The notes beneath the pieces are model-generated. The model saw nothing but the letters and a program-made list of their open reading frames with translations. It was not told the origin of the DNA and ran no database searches. This document shows, in pieces, positions 32,666 through 44,427 of a stretch of DNA of 64,000 nt. The stretch covers positions 1 to 64,000 of the forward strand of contig JAHQIW010000078.1 in NCBI GenBank assembly GCA_019055375.1, given 5' to 3'. This DNA comes from Parelaphostrongylus tenuis. Its lineage: Eukaryota; Nematoda; Chromadorea; Rhabditida; Metastrongylidae. A program made the position numbers and the translations under genes. Position 1 is the first letter of the stretch, and each line of letters opens with the position of its first letter.

Positions 32666-34620
32666 TTAATTTCTGTTTCTAAACTGTGGTGGTATGTACT
32701 TCTCCGACTTGGGCGTATCTGACTCTTTTTCACGTATAATTGGTGTTGGAGTAGAATTCTGCGCATTATACGCAGCAACAGCCTAAAAAGAACATCATTA
32801 ACTCATCATGTATCTCATAGAGAGCACACTGGTGCAGAGGTTAGAGGTGCTCTGCGCGGCACACAAAGTCGATGGTTCAATCGCACGCTTATGGCTCATC
32901 AAGCCATTCATCACTCCAAGATCGGTAAAATGGTGCCATAGTGATCTCAGACTTGTCTGGGAAGTTAAGCAGCACTGACTAGTTGCAGCGATAGGTCACG
33001 CAAGTCATTGCTTAGGCCTATATGCATTAAATCACCTCAAACGAAATTAAGAAATAAAGACAAATGCATAGCGAATCCCTCAGGGATTGGTCAACACCGA
33101 GAGCTTTATCCTTTATCCTTTCGTATCCAATAATGTTAAGTGATAAGTAGTAGAACTTTCAACTCCAGTGGGGCTCAAACCCACGTTTCACCTTATCTGG
33201 GGACGCGTGCTAACCACTGCAGTACCACGACACGTCGTCGTATATGTGCCTTATTCATAATGGCATGGCCTAACGCAGATGAATTCGTAACTTTTCAAAC
33301 CATTACCTTAACTGCATTATCACGTTCACGAGCAGCATTTGGAGGAGGGCCCGACGAGATATTCCAGCGATTTGTATTTGACAAAGGGCGATTTTCAGAC
33401 CCGGCATTTTGACTACTGCCGCTTTTTGTCCTAAATGATGATTTTCACTCATCTTTCTATCAAAACACAAGCAACAGTTTCAACCAACCATCCGCCGGAT
33501 TTTGCTTCTTCTTTTTTGTCTTTTTCAATTTTGCTAGCATCGGCAAGCGAGGGAAACATCTCGTTGTTGGATATGTCCACTTTTTGAGAACCGCGCATCT
33601 GAAGCACGATTGAAATTGGAACACTAACGAAAACATTTGGTTATGGAGTATTTTCAGTTTACCTAAGATATGGATTCAATGTGCTAAGAGAAAAAACACG
33701 ATAGCATGATAGATCATCTCTACTATCTCTGGAAAACAAGACGAAAAGAATATGTTGTCAGTTATTAATAAAGAAATCCTGCAACTTACTTGTGACTGCC
33801 TCTGAGCCGGTATTACATATGTAGATTTGGACCTGATCGTCGCAAAGTGATCGTCATTCTGATGATCCTCCTCTTTTTTCTAGAAAATTGTTGTGAAACA
33901 AAGAAAAGGAAAAACCACTAGTCCAAAGCAAAAGGTCCGAGAAGTCCCTACTTCTACTTGTCCCCATGTCCTAACAGATTCGCTCTGGACTTTTTGATCT
34001 TCATCATCAACGTGGTCGTCCTCAGCTGTGTCACCGCTGTCAGCTCCCATATCTTTGATTTTCAAGCCTTCCAGGCTTAAAAGAAACAAAGTTTGATGTA
34101 GCAATTTGAACACGCCGGTCAAACTTTCCGTCGTAAATTACAATAGCTGTAAACTTACCAAACTTAGAAAACATGATATAGTTACTTACTTGACTAAGTA
34201 AAACCTAAATCAAAAAATAAAACAGAACTAGTACAAAAGCTTGAGGATAACTGAAAAAGACATACCGTCCTTGATTAGTGTCCGTATAGTCGATCCATTC
34301 GCTTTCTTCACCACTAGTTGCTCCACCAGTAGTACTGTTCCCGCGTGTGCGCATTTGAAACTCATTGTCGTCGACACTGCGACTCTCAGCATCCATTTGG
34401 AGCTGGTCATTTTCCTCCTGAAACTTACCAACATTATCATCATGGAGGAAAGATCCAAACACCTTATTAAGAAGCTTCCAATCACGTATAACGAACAAAG
34501 TGCACTGACCTGTCTCTTAACTTTCAGTTCAAGTATATGACCCACATCCTCCATCTTGACCACATTTCGCTTCTTCTTGTCCTTTTTCTTCGCGAAAAAC
34601 GCGCTTAAATCGTCCGACAT
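32666..34620 (-). CDS. CDV3 homologue, seven exons
   Basis: Minus-strand exons 34510-34620, 34266-34417, 33958-34075, 33790-33879, 33489-33598, 33307-33430 and 32666-32782 join with matching phases to give 273 residues; human CDV3 has about 258. Exon 1 starts MSDDLSAFFAKKKDKKKRN, like the FFAKRDKKKKKE start of vertebrate CDV3. Exon 3 starts with LEGLKIKDMG and ends RTWGQ, exon 4 has TYVIPAQRQSQ, exon 5 has EMFPSLADASKIEK (compare QFPSLQSTAKHVE), and the last ends KYIPPQFRNRN and a stop. The protein is charged and mostly disordered. Human CDV3 is cytoplasmic and associated with proliferation, with no known enzymatic activity. All donors are GT. SINE-1 and SINE-3 copies fill the last intron. 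Confidence 0.85.
32814..33123 (+). repeat. SINE-1 copy
   Basis: Box A-like CACTGGTGCAGAGGTTAGAG and box B GATGGTTCAATCGCACG begin the repeat. It has the CAGACTTGTCTGGGAAGTTA body and a GAGCTTTATCCTTTATCCTT tail, inside the last intron of the CDV3 homologue and opposite to it. Confidence 0.7.
33135..33240 (-). repeat. SINE-3 copy
   Basis: Minus strand: GTGGTACTGCAGTGGTTAGC head, then GATAAGGTGAAACGTGGG and box B GTTTGAGCCCC. It is located in the last intron of the CDV3 homologue. Confidence 0.5.
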
Positions 34621-34899
34621 CCCAGCGTTGTTCTGCTGCTGCCTATCTGCTCCACAGTAGCGTAACGCCCTACGTACGAGATACTTTCAAAGTATCAAGA
34701 CGATATCTGAAGAAATAAAAACGTTATTTGCCATCATATTGACCTACTATTGTAGGAACAAAGATCACTAAACTCAGTGTGAGCTTGATAAACCATATCA
34801 GTTATCCTCTTCTGTTCATTCTCTATACAAGTTTTAGTATTAACCATTTTCACATTGCTTCAGATATTCCAATGACAACTAAAATCTACCTAATAATGT

Positions 34900-35215
34900 T
34901 AACTGATGTGCAAAACTCTCACATCAGGTAGAACTTGAACCCGGAATTCACCCTTTCCGGAGCTAAGTAGGATCAGTGTCGACATGGGTAGCCATGAGAA
35001 ACCGTTGACGGTTGGTTGCTGACAGATTGATGCGTCGTAGTATAGGAAGATAGGCGTCATAACAGGGCGATGATGGTGCAAGAGATAGAGCACACGTCCC
35101 CGGATTGGGTATTATGCGACTTCAATCCCACCTGACGCAAATGTCTTCTAAATCTGGGTGAAATGCGGGTCGAATTTCGACTGACGTCAAAGTTTTGCAC
35201 ATCACTCACCATCGT
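34900..35215. repeat. Two opposed SINE-3 copies
   Basis: A minus-strand copy (about 34908-34970, box B GGTTCAAGTTC) and a plus-strand copy (about 35060-35215) face each other. The plus copy includes the ATGGTGCAAGAGATAGAGCA head and the tail GACGTCAAAGTTTTGCACAT, and appears to carry a duplicated box B region. Confidence 0.5.
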
Positions 35216-35302
35216 TGAGAACATTTTTAACATTATACCATGATAATAAACGGTTAAATAAAACAAGTCCTTGTCAGTCACTAAAATCTATCTCGAATTA
35301 TT

Positions 35303-35392
35303 TCAATCATATATCAAGCTATACATCATGTCCGCAACTTCAGATGCCCTCTTATCACACAGTGACCTCAGTGCATTGATTTCATTCCAATA
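35303..35392 (-). CDS. Unrecognised gene, short 3'-terminal exon
   Basis: After an acceptor-like CTTATCTCAAG, the minus strand encodes YWNEINALRSLCDKRASEVA and DMMYSLIYD before a stop. The composition is protein-like, but the exon is only 30 codons and its upstream partner was not found. A SINE-1-derived repeat starts 16 bp upstream of the acceptor, so the gene may be interrupted. Confidence 0.3.
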   Translation of the reverse strand, partial: YWNEINALRSLCDKRASEVADMMYSLIYD

Positions 35393-35407
35393 CTTGAGAT
35401 AAGAGGG

Positions 35408-35675
35408 CGTTTGGTACAGTAGTTGAAAGTGTTCCGAGAGGCACTCGGTAGATTGATCGATGATCGATGGTTCAACCCTGCGCTGAAAGCTCATCAGGCC
35501 TTCAATCCCTACGGACTCGTTGAATTGGTCTTAGTCTCAGTGCGGACATCAGTAAGTCATTGCGGTTACTTTGAAGACCATATATGCATTCTGTCATCTC
35601 AAACGACGCGAAAATTGAAGATGAATGCATGGCGCGTTCATAAGGGACTGGTTAACACTGAATTACTTTTTTACT
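35408..35675 (+). repeat. SINE-1 copy, diverged
   Basis: Head TTTGGTACAGTAGTTGAAAG and box B GATGGTTCAACCCTGCGC precede a shortened body, GAATGCATGGCGCG and GGACTGGTTAACACTGAATT. The CTTTATCC tail is lost. Confidence 0.55.
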
Positions 35676-35999
35676 AGTCAAGATGCCAAGAATAATATTT
35701 CCTATGAAAATACACAAATATGATCTTACCACATCGTCAGATAATTATTGTCAAACTACATAATGAATTGCTCTAAAATTACATGGATATGAGCGGTCTG
35801 TGCTGGAAAATAGGCGCGTGCTATTACTTTTTCCGGAATTTCGCTCCACATATTTCTCCTTTTGGTTTTTTTCAATTTTTTAGATTTTAGTTAGTTGGCC
35901 CTTTTACTTCCATGGACCCAAACCCATCTATGCCACACCGCCTCGTTGTCTACAGTGTAAACCCTCCTTATTGTTCTCGTAGTTTGTAAAGTTTATTTA

Positions 36000-36290
36000 G
36001 CTCTAGCGCGGATTCATGGGTGTTTGTTTTTGGTGCTGAACAATCACGCCAAGAGGCCTCTAGGACACTCTAGAGAACGCCACAAACGAATAGCATAAAT
36101 ATACACTAAAGATAACTAAACCCGACGACACTCTAGGAATGTGGAAGGTTCTACTATAGACGACAGACGGTGTGTCATCGCATTAAAATAGTTGGATAAA
36201 CCCGACGACACTACAAGATTAGAGGAGGCTTACATTCGAGACGACTGCGCGGTTGTGTCATAGTTGAGGATGGGTCCGAAGAAGTCAAAC
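36000..36290. other. Short direct repeats, no gene
   Basis: TAAACCCGACGACACT occurs at about 36117 and 36197, each followed by related sequence including GACGACNG. Nothing else is recognisable. Confidence 0.35.
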
Positions 36291-36671
36291 GCTTAAACCG
36301 CTCTTATCTATGGAATTTTAAGGCAGATTTGCATGAAATCCGAAATACCTGGTAAATTCGTTCTGTAAATGGATATAAACTGATATAAGTCTTCATCACT
36401 GACTTGCAATGATATTAGAAAAACTACCCACTAATTGCCTAATACGAACAATAGGAGAAAATGCTGACAAGAAAAAAACTTGCCCAAGGAACTACATCTT
36501 CTAAAATCCTATTAGAACAAATATAAAATACCTACATCTACAAGCAACACTACCGCTTAGCGAATACACCGGCACGGAAAGTGAAAGAAGATAGGTTAAA
36601 CCGTCCAAGACAGTGTAATGATGTTTACTTTGTATTTCGGAAAATTATGATAGCAGAGATAAAGGAACAAA

Positions 36672-36935
36672 GGATGAAGCTGTCAACATTGTTTGATCAC
36701 TGAGGAATGCACCATGCATTCAATTCCATTCGTAGCACCTTTTGAGGTAATCTAATGCTAATCTGGCCTTTACAGTGACTCGCAAAAGGCTTCCCGCTTA
36801 TCAAGTCACTACTGATTATCCTCCCAGACAAGTCTGAGACCAATCCACTATCAACTCACCGACCCCGAAGGAATGGAAAGCTTTATGAGTCTTGAGCGCG
36901 AGATCGAACCATCGACCAAGCGTATGTGATACCAG
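36672..36935 (-). repeat. SINE-1 copy
   Basis: Minus strand: box B TGGTTCGATCTCGCGCTC, body CAGACTTGTCTGGGAGGATA and GAATGCATGGTGCATTCCTC. Both ends are decayed. Confidence 0.6.
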
Positions 36936-37189
36936 TAAAGAAAATCATCTATTCAGCTGGAAACAGCCTTTTATCATGTGACTGAGAGGTGCTACTCATT
37001 TCCCAAAAAGGTGACACTGTACGGGCTACCAACTACCGCGTCATAGCTATCACATATAAAGCTAATGACACTACTTGATTTGTTCGGTCATTCACCCTAC
37101 TGCAAATGCCTCGAAGACGGTTCTGAAGAACATTGCAAGAGGAGTCAATCTATTGGATTATATCAAATTTTTGAGCGAGGCCTCCATAC

Positions 37190-37360
37190 AGTCGATTGAA
37201 AAGCATTGTTACATACGCCCGCATAACAGTCGTATGTCATGCGATCGACAATCAGTGACTCTAAAAGAATGCAATATCAAGTGATCATTACACTAAGCGT
37301 AAAAGATGCTTCTTCGACGCCGACTCCCTATAATAGTATGGGTGAGCCGGATGTCATGGG
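37190..37360 (+). repeat. Dispersed repeat shared with 15590-15790
   Basis: The GCGATCGACAATCAGTGACT block and the following GATGCTTCTTCGACGCCGAC correspond to the repeat in the S10 gene intron. Confidence 0.5.
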
Positions 37361-37799
37361 CTACTGATAAAGTTTGCGAGAAAGTCGAAACACACGTTTG
37401 GTACAGGAGGTGGTATCGTGTCCCCTCGTGGAAAGCTCAAAACATTTTATCGGAACCATAAGGGGAAGCAATTCAGTGAAATACCACTGACATAAACATT
37501 ATCAGGCATAATAGTTCACTCCTTCAGATCGAATTAGTGTAATCATATAAGGAAAGTGTGAAATTGACTATCCCAAACACATCAAGCTCTATAGTTTGTG
37601 ATTTGAAGCCTTTTCTTTCGAGGTTGGTAAGAAATGGTGATAATCACAATCACGTGCTGTCAGAAAAACGTCTCCACCGTTCAACGTGAAGCGTGTGGTT
37701 CTGATGAAACGGGCGATATCACCGAAACGTCCGCAAGTCATTGACGTACCAATCTCGAGAGGTCTTTAATCATTCTCACAAAGTATATTGAATGGATTA

Positions 37800-38030
37800 T
37801 TTTTGATTAGGAGGGAACAAATGAAAAACCAGGCTCATTCGCTGGAGATGAACTTTTCACAAGAGCGTGAGTAACCAATCAAAAGCTTATACCTGAGGCT
37901 ACATCCACACGTTACCTGTTTTTGAAAAACCTCTTTATAACGCTGTAACATTCAAAATAAAACCATGTTTCGTAAAAGCAGGTTTTTTTCTTTCTCTTCT
38001 CGCTTATATTTCGCTGGACAAATTTCCTTC
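37800..38030 (+). repeat. Copy of the GGGAACAAATG/TTCGCTGGA repeat family
   Basis: It begins AGGAGGGAACAAATGAAAAA and contains CATTCGCTGGAGATGAAC and AACGCTGTAACATTCAAAAT. Related copies are at 38935, 42045, 43742 and 52375. The complete palindromic form is at 43742-44094. Confidence 0.55.
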
Positions 38031-38934
38031 TCTAAAGTGCTAGTACTCGAATTTTAGCACAAGCTTCAAAAAACTCAAAATTGTGTTTGCTTCTTGAAAA
38101 GCTCTTTTGATCTCCTTTGGTATTTTGATTTGTGCATCAAACCTCGCCCGCAAGACTCTTTCTCTGGACTATCAGTAATCATCTGATGACGCACCGTTTC
38201 CTAATTCAAGCATCTAGTTTTTCATTTTGACAACGTTGTTTACCGGCTATACGACAAGGCGAGAACCGTGACGGGGGCGAGGTGAGGCGGGACGATCGAT
38301 TTATTGTTATTCAACTGGAAGTCTCCGCTTCGAAAGAAATTCAGACAAAACGATTGACTAAGATGCTAAGAAACTTTCTCTACACATTGATATGATTTTC
38401 AATTTCCAGCGCATTATACGCAGGATAAAAATGAAGGCAAAAGCGAGTGTGACAATTTTTTATCTGGATGCTACGGCGTTATAAAGGGGTGCCCAAAAAA
38501 ACCGGTGACGTGGGACTGTAGCCTCAAGTCTCGGCTTTTGAATGGTTACTAGCACGCTTACTCTCAAGCAGAAAAAAACCATTTGATGCTCACAAGGATA
38601 TCTAGGAACAGCTGATAGGAATAATTTAAGTCCTCTAATCCACATTAACAGAAAATTTTATGAGAAACAATCGAGAAAACCGAAAAGTAAACAACTGCAT
38701 ATGATAACATATTAGAAGTAGCCCACCACCCACCACTAGAAACCAGTTACTAGCAAAGTACATTCCTTCGCAACACTTACTCATTCAAGGAAACAGGTTT
38801 ACATCCGTTAAAAAAGTGAAGATCGAGTTCTACATACTTTAATATTCCAGGCTCGACTTAGTAAGCTGTCAGATAGGTATGCTAGGAGAAAAACATAGGT
38901 ACTTTTCCGTTAGACGGCAACAAATGCATATTCG

Positions 38935-39200
38935 ACCTCATTCGCTGTGCAATAATTTTTCATAGGAGTGTTAGCAATCATTCGAAAGCTTAAATCTCAA
39001 TCTAGAGCCGTGCGTGGCCGGTTTTCGGAACGTTCTCTTACAACTTTGTGAAATCCAAAATAAAACTGTCGCACAAAACCACGCTTTTTTTTCTTTATCT
39101 CACTCATATTTCACTGAACCAAACTCATCTCTTAGACTGCTAAAACTCTTTCGATACCACAAGTCTCCAAGAACTCAAAAAGTGTCTGTTTTTGGAAAAG
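38935..39200 (+). repeat. Copy of the GGGAACAAATG/TTCGCTGGA repeat family
   Basis: CATTCGCTGTGCAATAATTT, the GAGTGTTAGCAATCATTCGA block and AACTTTGTGAAATCCAAAAT align with the copies at 37800 and 42045. A partial inverted piece of the same family lies at about 38465-38560. Confidence 0.5.
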
Positions 39201-39894
39201 CTCTTTTGATAGCGCGTAAGAGAACGAAAAGATTCGTGCTTTGAACCTCAGAGGGCAGAGCTCTCTCTTAAGATCAATAGTAAGATTCGATAGCATGAAA
39301 TTCAGTAACTCCAACGGTGTGTTTATTTTTTGAAAGAGATCGTTCCACTAAACTTTGGCAGGGAAGTAAAATCGAGTTTCACATATTCGCTGAGCATGTC
39401 TACCGGCCAATCTATCGTTGGGGAGCATGGCGATCGATCGATTCCCTGACTGATTAGGCGTGTGGGATGCAACTTGATATTCAATTGACAATTTTTCCCT
39501 GCTTCAGAAAAAAGTAAAGATAAAACACTTACTCAAATACTACGAAAGTTTCTCTACACGTTCATACACTTTTCCTGCTTCCAGCGAATTATACGCGTGA
39601 TAAAAAAATTAAGGCACGCGGCGGGTGTGAACATAACTTTATTTTGGATTTTACAGTGTTATGACCGGTCAGCTGCGGCCTTAGCAAGAAATTTAAGTTT
39701 TCCAGTGATCACTAACACTTCCATCAAAAATTCATATCCAGCAAATGGGGTCGAATACTCAGTTGTTGCTCTCTAACAAAAAAGAAACAAACATTTTTGA
39801 GCAATATCGCAAATACGATCACAAAAGAAGACACTGCCTTTCATTCGATTGTTCAAAACCTCGCTTTTTAAGCAATCAACATGCAAGAATGTTC

Positions 39895-41225
39895 CAAGCA
39901 TTTTCGAAGTAGATACCTTACGTTCCGGTCGTGGCTTACGTACGTTTCGGCGGTATCGCCATCATCAAAGCCACAGCCCTCCTTCGATAGAGATGAGGAG
40001 TCGTACAGGATAGTACGCTAGCACCAAGTGAAATCTTGGCTACCAGTGTACTTACAATCGATGCTTTGCGCCTGGTAGAGATATGTCGCCTTTTTCGTAC
40101 TCGTTGATTTATCTTTCATGCACATAAGTCTCTTTTTTTACTACGGTTTAGGGCAGCATCTTGCGGTTACTTTAAGACATAACACCCGTACCTTTGCTTT
40201 AAGATGAAATTGTCCCGAGCGCAAAAAACGATTGCTGATGCTACATGAATAGCGTTTGCGTTCAAGAGCTGCTTTCGCCCCCCCCCCCCCCCACAAATTG
40301 ACTGTCTGGCCTCGCTCCAACAACTCCGGTATCGACGCCACGAGTTGATAGAAACTGCAAAGTATTGCTTTCCTCTAACGAAAATCCTAATTTGGTGTCA
40401 CAATTGTATTTTCACAAGGTGAACGCCATTACTGCCGAGGGTTCGGATTCGAAAAGGTGATCCATTTTTCATTCCAGTAGTCAAACAAGTGACCAAGAAC
40501 GGAGTCTCATAATGACGATTGAACAAAGTTTGTGCTGCATTCATTCTCTTTCTTTTCGCCGTTTTAGTCAACTTGTGATCAATTTCTCGAGAGAGTGCCG
40601 GCACCTTGCTTTTGCGTCAAATCTCGAATTCCAGCCTTGCATTCATTGGAACGACAAAAAACTGCGGTTCTCCCAAGTGCTTTGTCACCCCAAACCTCGT
40701 TAATGCCGCAGGAAGTCTCAGCAGCACCTAAGCGCAAGCGATACTCGTGTACTATCAACAATCGTTTTAGCTCTCGGGACAATTTCATCTTGAAGCAAAG
40801 GTACGGTAAAGGTACTTCATCATAAAATAAATGTATAAGTTGCTTATTCAAAGTAATTGCAAGAAGCTGTTCTAAACGATAGCAAAAAGCAAAAACCAAA
40901 ATACATGGAAGATATTTAGTAAAAACAAAGAAAATTCGGAAAATTTCCCACCAACCCGATATATCACCTTCAAATCGACTGTTTATTAAATGACCATGCT
41001 GTTGAAACACTCAGCATATCAGGAAAAAAAGTCGATTGGACGGTAATATATAGTGTTTGCACTACCCACAAGGCATCGATTGTAAGTACGCTGGCACCTA
41101 AGATTTCACTTGGTGTTAGCGTACTATTGTTCGACCCCCCATCTCTGTCAAAGAGTGTGAGTGGCTCTAATGACGGCAATATCGCCGAAACGTACGTATG
41201 CCAGAAACGGAACGTAACATATCAA
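39895..41225. mobile_element. 1.3-kb nested inverted-repeat element
   Basis: Two pairs of arms nest about a common centre. The outer pair is about 39895-40110 (minus) with 41040-41225 (plus), sharing GGCGATATCGCC-type and ATCGATTGTAAGTACGCTGG-type blocks. The inner pair is about 40141-40265 with 40700-40815, sharing CGGGACAATTTCATCTT and AAGCAAAGGTACGG. A tract of 15 cytosines (40278-40292) ends the left inner arm. The inner arms encode related peptides, including KRKRYSCTINNRF. It looks like two copies of one retroelement end in opposite orientation; the family is not identified. Confidence 0.6.
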
Positions 41226-41283
41226 CCCCTAAAAGGCTTGAAACAAGCACACACTGTACATTGAAAGAAAACATTGAATTCTA

Positions 41284-42037
41284 TTAGGTCTCCAATTAAA
41301 TTTGCGAACTTGGTCCAAAAGTTCGAAAATTTATTTCTCCAAGTAATCGAAAGTACCACATAACATTAACTGAAGCATTCTCCGTCTGCCTGGATGCAGT
41401 TCTGCCAACGCTCCGGCAGCAGATCGATTCAGCCGTCATAAAACTCATTATTATTCGATGCAAACCAACCAGTCAATTCTCGACGCAAATGATTGATGTC
41501 TCGAAACTTCTTCTTGTCGAACCAGTGCTCCAATAATCTGAAGAGATGGAAATCGAACGAAGACAGATCTGGCAAATACGGCGTATGATCCAAGTGCTCT
41601 CAGCCCGAATCGGTCAACTTCTTTCTTGTTTTCTTGGCAACATGTGGCTTTGCATTGCCTCAAGCAAAATGATATGGCGACGGCGGTGACGTGGAATGGC
41701 CTGATTGCAACGGTCCAGTTGCTGACGATATCGCTCAGCGTTGACGACCTGATCGGCTCGCAAGATGTTCCAATTAACCGGTCCACTTCGGTCCCAGAAA
41801 ATGACCAACGTTGCTTTTGGCGCTAATCGATTTGGTCTCGGTGTTGGTGTTCCTTGCTGACTTGATGACAAGCACTGATTTGGACGACGCTGGCTCTTTG
41901 TAGCCTGAGCATTGGTAGAATTGCATCCAGGCAGACGGAGAATACTTCAGTTAATGTTATTTGATACTTTCGGCCACTTTGAAAAGTAAATTTTTGGATT
42001 TTTGGATCAAGTTCGGAAACTTAGTTGGAGAACCTGA
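41284..42037 (-). mobile_element. Fold-back mariner with frameshifted transposase
   Basis: TA dinucleotides flank the element (41282-41283, 42038-42039), as for mariner. The ends read TTAGGTCTCC and, reverse-complemented, TCAGGTTCTCC. The minus strand encodes ATLVIFWDRSGPVNWNIL, then shifted NAKPHVAKKTRKKLTDS, HTPYLPDLSSFDFHLFRLLE and LPERWQNCIQADGE, the C-terminal two thirds of a mariner transposase. A deletion near 41660 shifts the frame and removes the expected aspartate before NAKPH. About 120 bp at each end (41284-41404, 41918-42037) are inverted copies that both include the end of the coding region, so the normal 5' end is missing. Confidence 0.78.
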
Positions 42038-42044
42038 TATTCGT

Positions 42045-42260
42045 TTACGAGGGAACACATGAAAAACCGGCTTCATTCGCTCGACAAAAACTTTTCGTAG
42101 GAGTGTTAGTAACCATTCGAAAGCTGGGATTTCAGGCTACAACCCCACGTCGCCGCTTTTTCAAAACACCCTTTTATGACACTGTAAAATCCTCACAAAG
42201 CCGTGTCTCAGAGCGGATATTTCTCCCCAGACAGAGCTCTTTCTCTAAACTATTAGTGAA
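42045..42260 (+). repeat. Copy of the GGGAACAAATG/TTCGCTGGA repeat family
   Basis: It starts immediately beyond the mariner end with ACGAGGGAACACATGAAAAA. It contains CATTCGCTCGACAAAAAC and AGTAACCATTCGAAAGCTGG, as in the copy at 43742. Confidence 0.55.
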
Positions 42261-42684
42261 ACTGCGAGTCTTGGCGGTCAGTATAGAAGCCCAACAGATC
42301 TAAAATAGAGGCGTATCGTTTTTTTCCTAACGAAGACGAAATGTGCTAGTTAATTTTTACTAAGTGTACTTTATTTTTCTTGATGGAATCCATTTCTCCC
42401 TTATATCATGATGTCATAGAAATGATTGCAACAAAATCCCCCTCTAGCTGAACATTAGAGGAATGCGTGACTAGAAATGACGTCATGGCATTCGATTCAG
42501 ATTGATATTAGAAGAAAACTGTTGACTGTGTCCTCTATCCGTACACAACGACTACGGAACGGTGGACTCGAGCAAAACGAAAAAAAGCGCTTTTTCGCCT
42601 CTGGAGATCGATACTCACAGGATCACTGGCTGGTCAACATATAAATCAAGAGAAGATCCCAAGGGAATTGAGTGATAAGCAAAA

Positions 42685-42815
42685 TTCGACCTCAGACGGG
42701 AGTTGAACTTGCGTCTGCCCGTACCATGGACGTACGGAATGTTCCTCGGACGGGACGTGGCCCCGGTACGGATGGAACGCGGGTTCAACCCTGTGAGATC
42801 GAATTTTGCCTACCG
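42685..42815. repeat. Pair of opposed tRNA-like heads
   Basis: A minus-strand CAAGTTCAACTCCCGTC and a plus-strand GCGGGTTCAACCCTGTG (both box B-like) face outwards from a GC-rich centre with GTACCATGG and GGTACGGATGG. The arms are partly complementary. Confidence 0.4.
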
Positions 42816-43134
42816 TTCAGTTCTCTCAGGAATACCTGAAACACAGAACAGTGCGAAAGAGCACTAAAAACCTTTAGAAATCGTGAAATTCAATAGAAGA
42901 TCGATAATCGATAAGCAATCACAAAAATGCTGCACCAGAATCGCTATCTATTAAACATTATAGAGAAGGTGTGACGGTGTTTGACGAACGAACGATCGAT
43001 CGTCACCGAATGGATGTGACGCGGTCGTTATTGCCTGATATTGAAGAAGAGCTAACTGTCCTCTAAGCGAATACGACTATAGAACGACCGATTACGGCAT
43101 ATATTACAAAAAAGTCTACTCCTTTACTGAAAAA

Positions 43135-43260
43135 AATGCACGGGGTGGAGCAGCGGTTACTTATAAGGTGCATGAGAACGCCCAGTGATAAGCGAGGCGC
43201 CGGTTCGATCTCCTCGCCCAACACTTTTTTGCAGTCAATAAACTGGATGTCTCTTCAGCT
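43135..43260 (+). repeat. tRNA-like SINE, separate type
   Basis: Box A GGGTGGAGCAGCGGTTACTT and box B GCCGGTTCGATCTCC are well formed. The sequence after the head (CAACACTTTTTTGCAGTCAA) differs from SINE-1 and SINE-3 and partly resembles SINE-2. Confidence 0.5.
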
Positions 43261-43741
43261 CGGCTACCTTCGAAGTTGCAAGGAGAACCACCTCGAACAG
43301 CAATCAATGAAATTTAGAGGAAATAGAGAAGACGAAATCTTAAGCTGTAGCCGAAACAACACTTGTAATGTTCGCAGACCTTTGTGGGAGTCGAATCGAA
43401 GTGATCCTAGAATTCCTAAAGTAATTTACGATGACGAATCGTGAGGAATGCAAGAAAGTTCCCAAGACCGACGATCTGTAAACCTCCGCTTTCCTCAATG
43501 ATTCCTTGTTCTTCCCTTTTCCTTCTGAAAAAGGCTAAACTGCCGTAACGTCAGCCGGCGAAAAGATGGATTATGAAAAAACCTCGCCTTGGCTTGTAAA
43601 GAAAAAGCCCAAGATCTACTAAAACTAAATCATCGGGAATTTTTGAACGTCCTTTGCCTAAACGCAACTTTGGAAAGACGGACAAAATAAAATGGGGAAA
43701 AAAATTCACTTGGCCAAATGAAACATCCGGTTCATTTTGGT

Positions 43742-44094
43742 TATAAGGGGACAAATGAAAAAACCTGACTCATCCGCTGGAGGGGTACTATTCGCAGAAG
43801 TGTTTGAACCCACTCGAAAGCTGAGACTTCAGGCTATAGCCCCACGTCGCCGGTTTTTCATAACGCTTTTTTATATCACTTTACCATTCAAAAGTAATTG
43901 GTCTTAGACGGGCATATTTCTCGCCGGACAGAGCTTTTTCTCTCGGCTATTAGTACGTCAAGAAAAGATTTTTTGGAAACCCGCGAAGTGGGGCTGTAGC
44001 CTGAAGTCTCAGCTTTCGAATGGTTACTAACACCGCTATGAAAAATTCCTGTCCCGCGTATGAGTGTTTTGGTTTTTCATTTGTCCCCTTATAA
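43742..44094. mobile_element. Palindromic MITE with TTATAAGGGGACAAATG ends
   Basis: TTATAAGGGGACAAATGAAA at the left is matched by its reverse complement at the right (TTTCATTTGTCCCCTTATAA). The arms are inverted copies of the TTCGCTGGA repeat body, meeting near 43965. A target duplication is not clear; TTATAA or TATA may be the target. Confidence 0.65.
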
Positions 44095-44379
44095 CAAGAA
44101 GGACCAAACATTCTACTTAGCCTGTGATTGTTCGAAAAAAAACATTATAAAAGCCCACTTTCACTGATTTATAGCGCATCCGCCCACGGTTAAACTGATT
44201 TCGTTGTAAAATACACATTTCCCCTTCTTCAGATCACATCTAACACAAGATAGCCAGTGATATAGCGGAGATTTTCGAGCATGATTAGACCAAACTTCCA
44301 CAAGATACCTTAGGATGTGGCAGAAATCTGCACGATACCTACTATCTCATGACACATTTTTATAACCAATTCAGTCTAA

Positions 44380-44427
44380 GGAGAGGAAGAGGAGGAGGAG
44401 GAGGGGGAGGAGGGGGGGGGGAGGGGA
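44380..44427 (+). repeat. Purine tract (GGA)n and G-run
   Basis: A run of GGA repeats passes into a 10-base G run and then GAGGGG. It could form triplex or quadruplex structures; no function is implied. Confidence 0.7.

Noticed and set aside
41626..41826. Plus-strand open frame of 66 codons
   Set aside because: Antisense shadow of the mariner transposase.
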